Shown here one piece after another: positions 7,511 to 14,756 of a DNA stretch of 24,649 nucleotides. The stretch spans positions 1-24,649 of the forward strand of contig CAJTYD010000047.1 of assembly GCA_910583775.1 (NCBI GenBank). The letters run 5' to 3'. Both the position numbers and the translations under genes were made by a program. The DNA is from an uncultured Muribaculaceae bacterium (lineage in GTDB: Bacteria > Bacteroidota > Bacteroidia > Bacteroidales > Muribaculaceae). Within the stretch, counting starts at the first letter, position 1. The number at the start of each line of letters is the position of its first letter. A model generated the notes under the pieces. The model was not told the DNA's origin and ran no database searches. It saw nothing but the letters and a program-made list of their open reading frames with translations.

Positions 7511-7546
7511 AAAAAAAGGAGCGGCGCCCCGTTGGCTACCGCTCCT
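7511..7546 (-). terminator. Terminator of oadA
   Basis: On the - strand AGGAGCGG (7546-7539) pairs with CCGCTCCT (7524-7517) around a 14-nt loop, followed by a run of T residues (7517-7511). It lies about 55 nt after the oadA stop codon and separates oadA from rpmE2. Two smaller hairpins lie between stop codon and terminator: one with stem AATCATG/CATGATT (7563-7586) and one overlapping the stop (about 7595-7613). Confidence 0.85.
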
Positions 7547-7601
7547 AATGCTTTATAAATTAAATCATGAAGTGCATTCCATGATTCCTTTTCCTGGAAT
7601 T

Positions 7602-9494
7602 TTACTCGAATTCCACAAGAGGCTGGTCGGTTGCGATGACATCGCCCTCCTTGACGAGAATGCGTTTCACGGTTCCTTCCATATCGGATGCGAGGTCATT
7701 CTCCATCTTCATTGCTTCGTAGACAAGGAGAAGGTCGCCCATCTTGATTTTCTGTCCCGGTTTTGCAATTATCTCGATGATTGTTCCTCCCATGGGAGCC
7801 TTGAAGACAGGGCCGGTAACGGCTTCGTCGGTCTTTGTCTCAGGAGTTGCGGAGGTTTCAGCGGCGGCATCGGCAGAAGCCTGAGCCTTTTTGACCTCGA
7901 ATTCGGCTTTACGCTTGTTCTTGAGGAATGTGTTGGCCACAGTGGGGAGAAGTTCGAGAAGGAGGTATTCCTCATCGTCCTGGGCGAGTTTGACGCCGCC
8001 GAATTCAGGAAGTTCCGGATTGGCAGGTTCGCGGAATGATGATGTGTCGTATGGTTTCTCCTCTGCCGAACCGGTAATCTTCTCTCTGAACGCCGGATCG
8101 ATCTCGACCGGAGTCTGACCGTATTCTCCTTTGACCAAAGAGATGAACTGATTGTTTTTGTTCGAATAGTCGGGAGCTCCTTTACGGCGGTCGAGAGCGA
8201 GAGCCACTGCCTGAGAGCCTACGATCTGGCTGGTGGGGGTCACGAGCGGAACAAGACCGGCGTCACGGCGAACTTTCGGGATGAGGGCCATAGCCTCGTC
8301 GAGAACGTCTTCTGCCTTAAGAGCCTTGAGGTTTGCAACCATGTTGGTATACATTCCGCCGGGCACCTCTGCGTTTTTGACGAGTTCGTTAGGTTTCGGG
8401 AATCCGAAATAAGCCTCGATCTTATGGCAGGCGTCAAGAAGGTCTTCCTCGCGGTTTTCGGTAGCGGCCTGGATGGCGCGGTCGAATTCAGCGTCGATCT
8501 CCTTGGGCATGTTCTTATAATACTCGTCGAAGTCATTGGGCCATTTGTCTTTGTTGATGTCGAAGTCGGCAAGAGCCTTTCTTGCCTCGCGGAGCTCTGC
8601 TCTTATCTTGGCGACAGCCTCCATGTTGACATCCATCTCTATTCCGAGTTTCTGGCAGAATATCCATACAAGCTCAATAGCGGGAGCGGCCGAACCGCCT
8701 CCGAACCACCAGATATTGGTGTCGACGATGTCAACGCCCTTGATGATAGCGGTCAGCACGGATGCAAGACCATAGCCGGGGGTGCAGTGGGTGTGGAAGT
8801 CGACATCCACCTTGAGAGCCTGTTTGAGCTTCGGCATAAGAGAGAAGATTCTCGAAGGATTGACAAGGCCTGCCATATCCTTGAGTGTAACCATCTTCGC
8901 ACCCAAAGACTCCATCTCGCGGGCTTTGTTAACAAAATATTCATCCGTAAATATTTTCTCAGGAACGGCCACTTCTTTCGAGCCTCCGAACAGCTTGGCG
9001 AAGAATCCTTTTTTCTGCGGGGCTTCGGCCGGGGCATCCTGGGGATCGACCGTGTAGCAGACGGCGGTATCGGAAATGCCACCGAGGTCGTTGATCATTC
9101 TAACGGATTCCTTTATGTTGTTGATGTCGTTGAGGGCATCGAAGATTCTCATTACGTTAAGGCCGTTCTCGATGGCTTTTTTGTAGAATCCCTCAAGAAC
9201 ATAATCGGGGTAGGGAACATATCCGAAGAGGTTGCGTCCGCGGGAAAGCGCCGACAAAAGGGAAATGCCTTTCATCTCTTTCGAGCATGCCCTGAGACGA
9301 TCCCAGGGGCTTTCGCCAAGATAACGCATCACGGAATCGGGAACTGCGCCGCCCCAGACTTCCATAATGTAAAACTTAGCTTCGCGATAAAGGGGAAGCA
9401 GCTTGTCGATGTTTTCCTGCTTCATACGCGTAGCGAACAGCGACTGCTGTCCATCGCGGAGAGTAAGGTCTCTGATTTTTAATACCTTTGCCAT
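7602..9494 (-). CDS. oadA: Biotin-dependent oxaloacetate decarboxylase alpha / pyruvate carboxylase B-type subunit
   Basis: The 630-residue protein joins a carboxyltransferase TIM barrel to a biotin carrier domain. Barrel signatures are TLRDGQQS (11-18; Asp14), KDMAG (205-209; Lys205, normally carboxylated) and DFHTHCTPGYG (232-242; metal ligands His234 and His236). A PYC-OADA conserved domain follows (~300-530), then a linker rich in Ala, Glu and Thr (~537-560), then the biotinyl domain with EAMKMEN, the biotin acceptor being Lys596. Such subunits move CO2 between oxaloacetate and biotin, in a Na+-pumping decarboxylase or in a two-subunit pyruvate carboxylase. Residues ~152-180 are an insertion in the barrel containing QKKGFFAKLFGG, a short amphipathic stretch. 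No oadB, oadG or biotin carboxylase gene is next to it, so partner and direction of the reaction are open. Own promoter and terminator indicate a single-gene unit. Confidence 0.92.
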   Translation of the reverse strand: MAKVLKIRDLTLRDGQQSLFATRMKQENIDKLLPLYREAKFYIMEVWGGAVPDSVMRYLGESPWDRLRACSKEMKGISLLSALSRGRNLFGYVPYPDYVLEGFYKKAIENGLNVMRIFDALNDINNIKESVRMINDLGGISDTAVCYTVDPQDAPAEAPQKKGFFAKLFGGSKEVAVPEKIFTDEYFVNKAREMESLGAKMVTLKDMAGLVNPSRIFSLMPKLKQALKVDVDFHTHCTPGYGLASVLTAIIKGVDIVDTNIWWFGGGSAAPAIELVWIFCQKLGIEMDVNMEAVAKIRAELREARKALADFDINKDKWPNDFDEYYKNMPKEIDAEFDRAIQAATENREEDLLDACHKIEAYFGFPKPNELVKNAEVPGGMYTNMVANLKALKAEDVLDEAMALIPKVRRDAGLVPLVTPTSQIVGSQAVALALDRRKGAPDYSNKNNQFISLVKGEYGQTPVEIDPAFREKITGSAEEKPYDTSSFREPANPELPEFGGVKLAQDDEEYLLLELLPTVANTFLKNKRKAEFEVKKAQASADAAAETSATPETKTDEAVTGPVFKAPMGGTIIEIIAKPGQKIKMGDLLLVYEAMKMENDLASDMEGTVKRILVKEGDVIATDQPLVEFE

Positions 9495-9624
9495 AATTAG
9501 ATACTTTATAGTAAGTGTTTGTGTTTTTTGTTTTTGTCCTTATTCTATCAATTTAAGGCTTGATTCTAAATTGAGGGTTAAGGAGCTCATGGTAAAGTTT
9601 TAAGATTAAATCCTTTATTTGGCG

Positions 9625-9656
9625 TAAATATATTAATAAATTAAATACTAACCAAA
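9625..9656 (-). promoter_or_regulatory. Candidate oadA promoter
   Basis: On the - strand TTTG (9656-9653), a 20-nt spacer and TATATTTA (9632-9625) fit the consensus except for the final base. Transcription would start near 9618, giving a leader of about 125 nt. The rest of 9495-9768 is AT-rich and shows no gene. Confidence 0.5.
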
Positions 9657-9723
9657 CAAATTTCATAAATTATCGAAATTTTTCCTTAATGGAGAAACAA
9701 ATTCCGTATAAAATTATAGTTTA

Positions 9724-9761
9724 ACGCCGGTTTTACTTTCCAATCTAAGTAAAACCGGCGT
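9724..9761 (-). terminator. Hairpin after the penicillin-binding protein gene
   Basis: A 15-bp perfect stem (9724-9738 with 9747-9761, core GCCGGTTTTAC) with an 8-nt loop begins 8 nt after the stop codon. The tract that follows on the - strand is AT-rich rather than a pure T run, so it is a probable terminator or 3'-end stabiliser. Confidence 0.65.
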
Positions 9762-9768
9762 CGATATT

Positions 9769-12240
9769 TTAATCGAACACTCCTTCGATTGTCTCTTCGG
9801 TCTCGACTGTGACTTCCGACATTTCCGATATTTCGCCGTGACAGGGATCGAAGTCGGATGGGAAGACGAATTTCGCATCCTGCCTGTAAGGAAGTTTAGG
9901 ATCCCTATAGACTTTCTGCATGTAGAGGCCGTAGATTGGCAGAGCCGCGCGTGCGCCCTGGCCGAAGGCCATAGAGTTGAAGTGTATGTAACGTTCCTCA
10001 CCGCCTACCCAGACTCCGGTTACGAGCTCGGGGGTGAATCCCATGAACCAAGAGTCGGAGTTGGAGTTTGTCGTACCTGTCTTTCCGCCCATCTGCGCGC
10101 TGATGCCGTAACGGCTTCTAAGGCTTGCTCCCGTACCGCTGTCAACGACATTGAGGAGAATTGAAAGGATTTTGTAATACGCATCCTCGCTTGTCACCTC
10201 AGTGCGGTGGGGCACCGCGGAATAAATGAGGTTGCCCTGATTGTCCTCGATGCGCGTGACAAATACAGGATCTACACGGATGCCTCGATTGGCGAATGTG
10301 GTATAGGCGGCCACCATGTGGCCGACGGGAACATCCACTGTTCCGAGGCAGAGAGGCAGAGACGGCTCGATATAACCGGTGATTCCGAACATCCTCATCT
10401 TGTTGGCAAGGCTTTTCGGCGAAAGTTCGTTTACCAGACGGGCCGAGATCCAGTTGTTGGAGTTGGTAAGAGCCCAGCGCAGGTCTACCATTTCTCCGAT
10501 TCTTGCGCTTCCGGAGTTGCGGGGAGCCCAGTTTCCGAAAACCGGCTGAGTGTTGGAGAACATAGAGCATGGCGTGAAGTCCTGCTCCATGGCGAGAGTA
10601 TAGAGGAACGGCTTGGCCGTTGATCCTATCTGTCTTTTTCCTCTCGAAACCATGTCGTATTGGAAATGAGTGAAGTCGGGGCCGCCCACATATGCTTTCA
10701 CATAGCCCGTAACGGGATCCATACTCATCAGACCGGTGCGGAGGATAGTCTTCATGTAAAGAAGTGAGTCGTAGGGCGACATCTTTACGGTTTTTGTGCC
10801 GGGTACGATCTTTGTCTCTTTGTTGCCGTTCTCGTTTCTTGTTTCCTTGACGTATGCGAACACATCCATTTCATAGGGAGTATGGAATGCCTTGTCAATC
10901 TCCTCTTCGGAGTTTCCGGCCTGTTTCATCAGGCGGTATCTTTCGGTCTGGCGGATTGCGTTTTTGATAAGCTTCTGCACACCCGAATAACTCAGTTCCG
11001 CCGGGTTTGAGGTATAAGGGCCGGTGCGCTGGCCGCGTTTCTCATTTTCGAAAGCAGGCTGCAGATATCCTCCGAGATGCTGGTTGACAGCCTCTTCGGC
11101 ATATTTCTGCATACGGGTGTCGATAGAGGTATAGATGCGTAGACCGTCGGTGTAGAGGTTGTAGTACGAACCGTCAGGCTTGGGGTTCTTGATTATCCAT
11201 CCGTAAAGGGGATTCTCCTCCCATTGGGTGGAATCGGTGTTGTAGTTGCCCATCGCAAGGGTATAGGCCATGCGGCTGTTATAGTCTGAGCGCTTGGGCC
11301 TTTCGGGCTTTTTAGCCGTCATCAGGCGTCTGATTTCCTCTCTGAGGTATGGAGCGCCTCCCTCTTTATGGTCAACCTTATGATAGTCAAGCTTGAGGGG
11401 GAGGGCTTTGAGGGAATCTGCCGCGGCATAGCTGATGAAATCGGCTTTCGCCATCTGGTCGATGACCGTGTTGCGGCGTTCTTTGGTGCGCTCTTCATGG
11501 CGGAGGGGGTTGAAGTAACTCGGGTTCTTAAGCATTCCGACCAACATCGCGGCCTCTTCGATTTTAAGCGCCGAGGGCTCTTTGCCGAAATAGACGTTGG
11601 CAGCCGTTTTGATTCCGACGGCATTGTTGAGGAAGTCGAAACGGTTGAGATACATGTTGATGATCTCGTCTTTTGTGTAGAAACGCTCGAGCTTTACGGC
11701 GATCATCCATTCTATGGGTTTCTGGATGGCGCGCTTGATCAGGTTGCTCGAGGGTTGCGAATAAAGCTGTTTGGCGAGCTGCTGGGTTATTGTAGAGGCT
11801 CCTCCGGAGGATTTGTCGCCAAGCAATACGGTCTTGATGGCGGTTCTTCCAAGAGCCTTGAAGTCGATTCCTGAATGCTCCTTGAAACGGATGTCCTCGG
11901 TGGCGATAAGGGCGTTGATCACATGGGGAGAGACGGCGTCATAGTCGGTATAGACGCGGTTGCCCGACCCGAAATAATAACGGCCGAGCTCTGTTGTCCC
12001 GTCGGAGGCGTAGACAAGTGAAGCAAGCTTGTCGTGCGGATCCTCCAGCTCCTCGATTGGAGGCATATATCCGATAACTCCGTTGTATATAAGAAGCAGG
12101 AAAAGGAGAATACAGAACCCGATGGCGAGAAACGACCCCCAGAGCCATTTCACAATCCGTTGGTTTCTTGCTATTTTCTTTGCCGTTCTGGAGGCCTGCT
12201 TGCTCCCCCAGGGATTAATATTGTCGAAATTGTTGTTCAT
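9769..12240 (-). CDS. mrcA: Class A penicillin-binding protein (PBP1A type)
   Basis: This bifunctional enzyme polymerises glycan strands and cross-links peptides in the periplasm. Counting from the chosen ATG (823 residues): cytoplasmic tail with NPWG, one membrane segment at ~31-53, GT51 glycosyltransferase domain with the catalytic block ATEDIRFKEHSG (Glu115) and GGASTITQQLAKQLYS (~146-161), then a transpeptidase domain with the nucleophile motif STAK (Ser540), SNN (594-596) and KTGTT (720-724). A spacer of ~100 residues (about 300-420) separates the domains. The C-terminus is short and acidic (ETEETIEGVFD). An upstream TTG at 12249 is in frame, but ATG at 12240 gives the better start. Remains of an insertion sequence lie only ~50 nt upstream at 12292, so its native promoter may have been displaced; only a poor -7 match (12264-12271) is seen. 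Confidence 0.95.
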   Translation of the reverse strand: MNNNFDNINPWGSKQASRTAKKIARNQRIVKWLWGSFLAIGFCILLFLLLIYNGVIGYMPPIEELEDPHDKLASLVYASDGTTELGRYYFGSGNRVYTDYDAVSPHVINALIATEDIRFKEHSGIDFKALGRTAIKTVLLGDKSSGGASTITQQLAKQLYSQPSSNLIKRAIQKPIEWMIAVKLERFYTKDEIINMYLNRFDFLNNAVGIKTAANVYFGKEPSALKIEEAAMLVGMLKNPSYFNPLRHEERTKERRNTVIDQMAKADFISYAAADSLKALPLKLDYHKVDHKEGGAPYLREEIRRLMTAKKPERPKRSDYNSRMAYTLAMGNYNTDSTQWEENPLYGWIIKNPKPDGSYYNLYTDGLRIYTSIDTRMQKYAEEAVNQHLGGYLQPAFENEKRGQRTGPYTSNPAELSYSGVQKLIKNAIRQTERYRLMKQAGNSEEEIDKAFHTPYEMDVFAYVKETRNENGNKETKIVPGTKTVKMSPYDSLLYMKTILRTGLMSMDPVTGYVKAYVGGPDFTHFQYDMVSRGKRQIGSTAKPFLYTLAMEQDFTPCSMFSNTQPVFGNWAPRNSGSARIGEMVDLRWALTNSNNWISARLVNELSPKSLANKMRMFGITGYIEPSLPLCLGTVDVPVGHMVAAYTTFANRGIRVDPVFVTRIEDNQGNLIYSAVPHRTEVTSEDAYYKILSILLNVVDSGTGASLRSRYGISAQMGGKTGTTNSNSDSWFMGFTPELVTGVWVGGEERYIHFNSMAFGQGARAALPIYGLYMQKVYRDPKLPYRQDAKFVFPSDFDPCHGEISEMSEVTVETEETIEGVFD

Positions 12241-12291
12241 ATTCTTCAAATAAAGGCAGCTGTTAAAGATAGCCGTTGAAGTGCCTTTCTT

Positions 12292-12488
12292 AGAGTATGT
12301 TTGAATTTAAACCGATTTTAACTATTAGAGAAGGTAATGGAAAATCTTGAAATCACTACAGATGATCTTTTTGGTGATTTAAGCCAAGTTTCGGCAGTCG
12401 AAAACGATAGTTTTCTCCTTTCTCAACTTGCTTGAATCCCTCAAAAATCTCTATCTGTATTAATTTCATTTAAATCCAAATACACTCT
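12292..12488. mobile_element. Deleted insertion sequence, left copy
   Basis: This 197-bp element has terminal inverted repeats: AGAGTATGTTTGAATTTA at the left and the complement of AGAGTGTATTTGGATTTA at the right (3 mismatches). Its first ~60 bp (12292-12352) match the inverse complement of the right copy at 13967-13907 with about 5 mismatches, and its last ~40 bp match the other end. It holds ~85 bp of interior absent from the right copy, including a hairpin GAAAAC-GATA-GTTTTC (12400-12415) within CAAGTT/AACTTG arms (12385-12390 and 12425-12430). No clear target duplication is seen. The parental IS family was not recognised. Confidence 0.75.
12337..12435 (+). pseudogene. Transposase N-terminal remnant (32 codons)
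   Basis: An open frame starts with ATG after a purine-rich GAGAAGGTA, 45 bp from the element end, and encodes MENLEITTDDLFGDLSQVSA and 12 more residues before TGA. The right copy keeps the same first five residues (MENLE). A match to the Bacteroidota -7 element, TATGTTTG (12296-12303), lies upstream. I read this as the start of a transposase gene whose body was deleted; the frame is too short for a family call. Confidence 0.5.
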
Positions 12489-12543
12489 AATCTACAAAAT
12501 TAGTAAAATTTTTCCAATTCCGCAGATTGATTGAAGAATATTG

Positions 12544-13134
12544 TCAAATCTTGATTTCGGAAAGGTCAACGAGTTTGTTTACTATCGCATAGATTGTAAG
12601 GCCTGTGGCGCTGTGGATCTCGAGTTTTCGCGCGATATTCCTCCGGTGAGTGAGCACGGTATGGATAGACAAAAAGAGTTTTTCTGCAATTTCTTTGTTG
12701 GTCAATCCTTTTACGACGAGCGAGATAATCTCCTTTTCCCGGGTGGAGAGCGGCTCCTTGCCGTCGGCAGCCTCTTCCATCTGGGCGAGATTCCTTATTT
12801 TGGATGATATGGTTTCGATATCGTCAACGATGGAGATCGTCTCGTTATATTGTTCGCGAAGGGCCTTGTCGAGGCGGGCTGTCTCTATAGCCACGATCTT
12901 TATCTCAGGATATGCTTCCCTGATTCCCGAGATATTGAAGTAGCCTCCGAAATAGGGGTTGACGACAAGAATCTCTGGATGCTCGCTTTTCAGACATTCC
13001 ATAAGTGCCGATGGTGTTTTCAGTTCCGTGACGTGGATGTTTGAATGCGGAAGCTGCTGGAGAATATTGGATAAACCGACAGAAACTATGGGAGAGCTTT
13101 CGGCAATTATCACATGAGTTTTTTCATCTGTCAT
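12544..13134 (-). CDS. LuxR-type transcriptional regulator with degenerate receiver
   Basis: The 196-residue product has a receiver-like N-terminal domain (~6-118) and a LuxR/FixJ helix-turn-helix (~126-190, with LSTREKEI, GLTNKEIAEKLFLSIHTV and THRRNIARKL). The receiver lacks phosphorylation chemistry: the acidic pair after the first strand is AESS, the phospho-acceptor aspartate is Asn59 in ILVVNPYF, and no conserved Lys-Pro is seen after the fifth strand. It therefore probably answers to protein contact or ligand rather than a histidine kinase. The ATG at 13134 lies 2 nt after the stop of the hemerythrin gene; a GTG at 13140 would overlap that stop by 4 nt. Either way the two genes are translationally close. 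A role in sensing oxygen, NO or iron is inferred only from the partner. Confidence 0.85.
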   Translation of the reverse strand: MTDEKTHVIIAESSPIVSVGLSNILQQLPHSNIHVTELKTPSALMECLKSEHPEILVVNPYFGGYFNISGIREAYPEIKIVAIETARLDKALREQYNETISIVDDIETISSKIRNLAQMEEAADGKEPLSTREKEIISLVVKGLTNKEIAEKLFLSIHTVLTHRRNIARKLEIHSATGLTIYAIVNKLVDLSEIKI

Positions 13135-13136
13135 CT

Positions 13137-13835
13137 TCACATGTCTTTATTGTCGGTTAATCTTTTTTCGAGACGCTTGATCTCAGGGACAAGAAGGGCG
13201 TCTTCAACCATGCAATGGTTCGACAGCTCCTTCTCGCATTGGAAGATTCTGAACAGCACATCGTTGATAAGATTTGGATCGGCATCTTCCGGACAATATC
13301 TGATCAGGATCTTTTTGAGTTCGCCAAGCCGCAGGGAGACCTGCTCATGATGGTCGCTGTAGGTTGAGATATGGAAATCCTCCGGCAATCTTCCCTCTAT
13401 GATATCCTCGACATATTTGAAGACTGTCTTCTCCTCATATTCCATGTGGGTCTTCACCTCGTCGTAATATTCATCGAAGAACTTAAGGATAAAGAAAGAG
13501 ACGTCATTGGTCTTGACCCGGATTCCGTCGAGCAGTTTACGTCTGATCGACGGAAGACTGTAGCTGAGGAAATAGATATGCGATTGCTTGAGATATTGCA
13601 TAAGGGAGGGAAGCGAAAGAGGCTGCGCCTTGTCGAAATGAGTGAAACCCTCCATAAAGAAATTTACAACGGCAAGGAAGGTATTTGTATCGACGCCATA
13701 TATCGAACAGACTTCCTCGACGGTTTTGTCTCCAAATCCTATCTTGATTCCAAATCTCGTCATAATGTGAATCAGGGAATAATTCTCTGAAATGAGAGAC
13801 GCCATGGAGTCGGAAGGCGAGTAATGTTTAGACAT
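13137..13835 (-). CDS. RIC/YtfE-like hemerythrin protein without the N-terminal Cys pair
   Basis: The 232-residue protein resembles RIC (YtfE/ScdA), di-iron proteins linked to repair of iron-sulfur clusters after NO or oxidative damage. Candidate di-iron ligands are His86, His130, Glu134, His162 or His163, His207 and Glu211, nearly the same spacing as E. coli YtfE (84, 129, 133, 160, 204, 208). The N-terminal ScdA_N region is recognisable (FGIKIGFGDKTVEEVC, 28-43), but the family's adjacent Cys-Cys is replaced, reading IGFG where DFCCGG is usual. It could thus bind O2 or NO through iron without the thiol chemistry of true RIC. It is the first gene of a two-gene unit with the LuxR-type regulator. 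Function beyond the fold is inference. Confidence 0.82.
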   Translation of the reverse strand: MSKHYSPSDSMASLISENYSLIHIMTRFGIKIGFGDKTVEEVCSIYGVDTNTFLAVVNFFMEGFTHFDKAQPLSLPSLMQYLKQSHIYFLSYSLPSIRRKLLDGIRVKTNDVSFFILKFFDEYYDEVKTHMEYEEKTVFKYVEDIIEGRLPEDFHISTYSDHHEQVSLRLGELKKILIRYCPEDADPNLINDVLFRIFQCEKELSNHCMVEDALLVPEIKRLEKRLTDNKDM

Positions 13836-13867
13836 ATTTCAAATTCTAAGGTTTTAATTAGTTTCTT

Positions 13868-13967
13868 AGATTGTTTGGATTTAAATGAAATTAATACAGA
13901 TAGAGCTTTCAAGATTTTCCATTATATGCTCTAAAAGTTAAAATCGGTTTAAATTCAAACACACTCT
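13868..13967. mobile_element. Deleted insertion sequence, right copy (inverted)
   Basis: This 100-bp element is the same insertion sequence as at 12292-12488, in opposite orientation. Its right end, read as complement, is AGAGTGTGTTTGAATTTA, and its left end carries TTGTTTGGATTTAAAT as the other terminal repeat. Compared with the left copy it lacks ~85 bp of interior. It lies between the candidate promoter at 14072-14102 and the start of the hemerythrin gene, so it would be transcribed as part of that leader. Confidence 0.75.
13881..13922 (-). pseudogene. Transposase N-terminal remnant (13 codons)
   Basis: On the - strand the frame MENLESSICINFI starts 45 bp from the outer element end, matching MENLE of the left copy, and then runs directly into the 3' end of the insertion sequence. 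It marks the internal deletion joint. Confidence 0.45.
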
Positions 13968-13978
13968 TAGTTATCAAG

Positions 13979-14016
13979 CCACAAACCGGAGAGACTCCCG
14001 GTCCCCCCGTTTGCGG
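13979..14016 (-). promoter_or_regulatory. Stem-loop in the hemerythrin leader
   Basis: On the - strand CCGCAAAC (14016-14009) pairs with GTTTGTGG (13986-13979), including one G-U pair; the + strand version has an A-C mismatch there, so the - strand transcript is the better folder. A second CCGG/CCGG pairing closes part of the loop. It lies ~50 nt after the predicted transcription start at 14065. It could be an attenuator or a protein site; no U tract follows. Confidence 0.4.
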
Positions 14017-14071
14017 TTTTATACCTCATCTAAATAACTAATAACTAAAACTACTGCTTTTTATTACGATG

Positions 14072-14102
14072 CAAAATTAACAATAAAAGTCAAAGCCCGC
14101 AA
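14072..14102 (-). promoter_or_regulatory. Candidate promoter of the hemerythrin-LuxR unit
   Basis: On the - strand TTG (14102-14100), a 20-nt spacer and TAATTTTGCA (14079-14070) fit the Bacteroidota consensus well. Transcription would start near 14065 and cross the stem-loop and the right insertion sequence copy, a leader of ~230 nt. Nothing else of note was seen in 13836-14151. Confidence 0.55.
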
Positions 14103-14151
14103 TCGCATTTTATGATTAAAATTCGGGAGCAGCAATACCTAAGAAATGGTA

Positions 14152-14733
14152 TTATTTTCTGCCGGTTGGTTTCTTTGCGACAGAGAAGCCGAATTTTCCT
14201 ATCTCCTCGCCGAGATGATGGTAGAATCCATGGCAATATACCATAAGTCCTGATTTTTCGAGGGAGAATTTGCCTGTTTCAGGGTCGATATATCTGTCGT
14301 CGGCCCTGACATTTAAGACTTCAGCGATAAACATATCGTGAGTTCCAAGCGAAACAATGGTTTTCACACGACATTCAATGCTCAGAGGAGATTCCTCGAT
14401 TGTCGGCGACTTCACTTTTTCGCCCGGAATAGGAGTCAGTCCTGTCTCTTTCCATTTGTCGAAGTCTTTACCGGAACGGACTCCACACCAGTCGGTGGCT
14501 TTAGCCATTTCCGCGGTGGTGAGATTGATGGTAAACTCCATATTCCTTTTAATAATATCGTATGAATGCCGTTCGGGACGCACCGATATATAGCACATTG
14601 CAGGATCGGAACATATCGTGCCCGTCCATGCAACGGTAAGCACGTTCCATTCTTCGGGATCAGCTCCGCAACTTACAAGCACAGCCGGAAGAGGGTATAT
14701 CATGGTTCCGGGGCGCCAGGATTCTTTTGCCAT
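14152..14733 (-). CDS. Flavin reductase-like (FMN-binding split barrel) protein
   Basis: The 193-residue product belongs to the flavin reductase/DIM6-NTAB family, small cytosolic dimers that bind FMN in a split barrel and use NAD(P)H to reduce flavins or act as flavoredoxin-like electron carriers. Family marks are the N-terminal PGTMIYPLPAVLVSCG (8-23), NVLTVAWTGTICSDPAMCYISVRP (~30-53), the flavin-binding HSYDIIKRNMEFTINL (~56-71) and a late GFYHHLGEEIGKFGFSVAKK. Length is typical. The substrate cannot be told from sequence. A promoter with a canonical -7 element lies ~200 nt upstream, and the 164-bp palindromic element 14757-14920 lies in the leader between them. No gene follows directly in the same unit. 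Confidence 0.88.
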   Translation of the reverse strand: MAKESWRPGTMIYPLPAVLVSCGADPEEWNVLTVAWTGTICSDPAMCYISVRPERHSYDIIKRNMEFTINLTTAEMAKATDWCGVRSGKDFDKWKETGLTPIPGEKVKSPTIEESPLSIECRVKTIVSLGTHDMFIAEVLNVRADDRYIDPETGKFSLEKSGLMVYCHGFYHHLGEEIGKFGFSVAKKPTGRK

Positions 14734-14756
14734 AGTATATTCTTTTGTCTGTTAAT

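Noticed and set aside
12292..12488. Precise target-site duplications around the IS remnants
   Set aside because: A 3-bp TCT can be found on both sides of the left copy (12288-12290 and 12491-12493), but the right copy shows none and 3 bp is weak.
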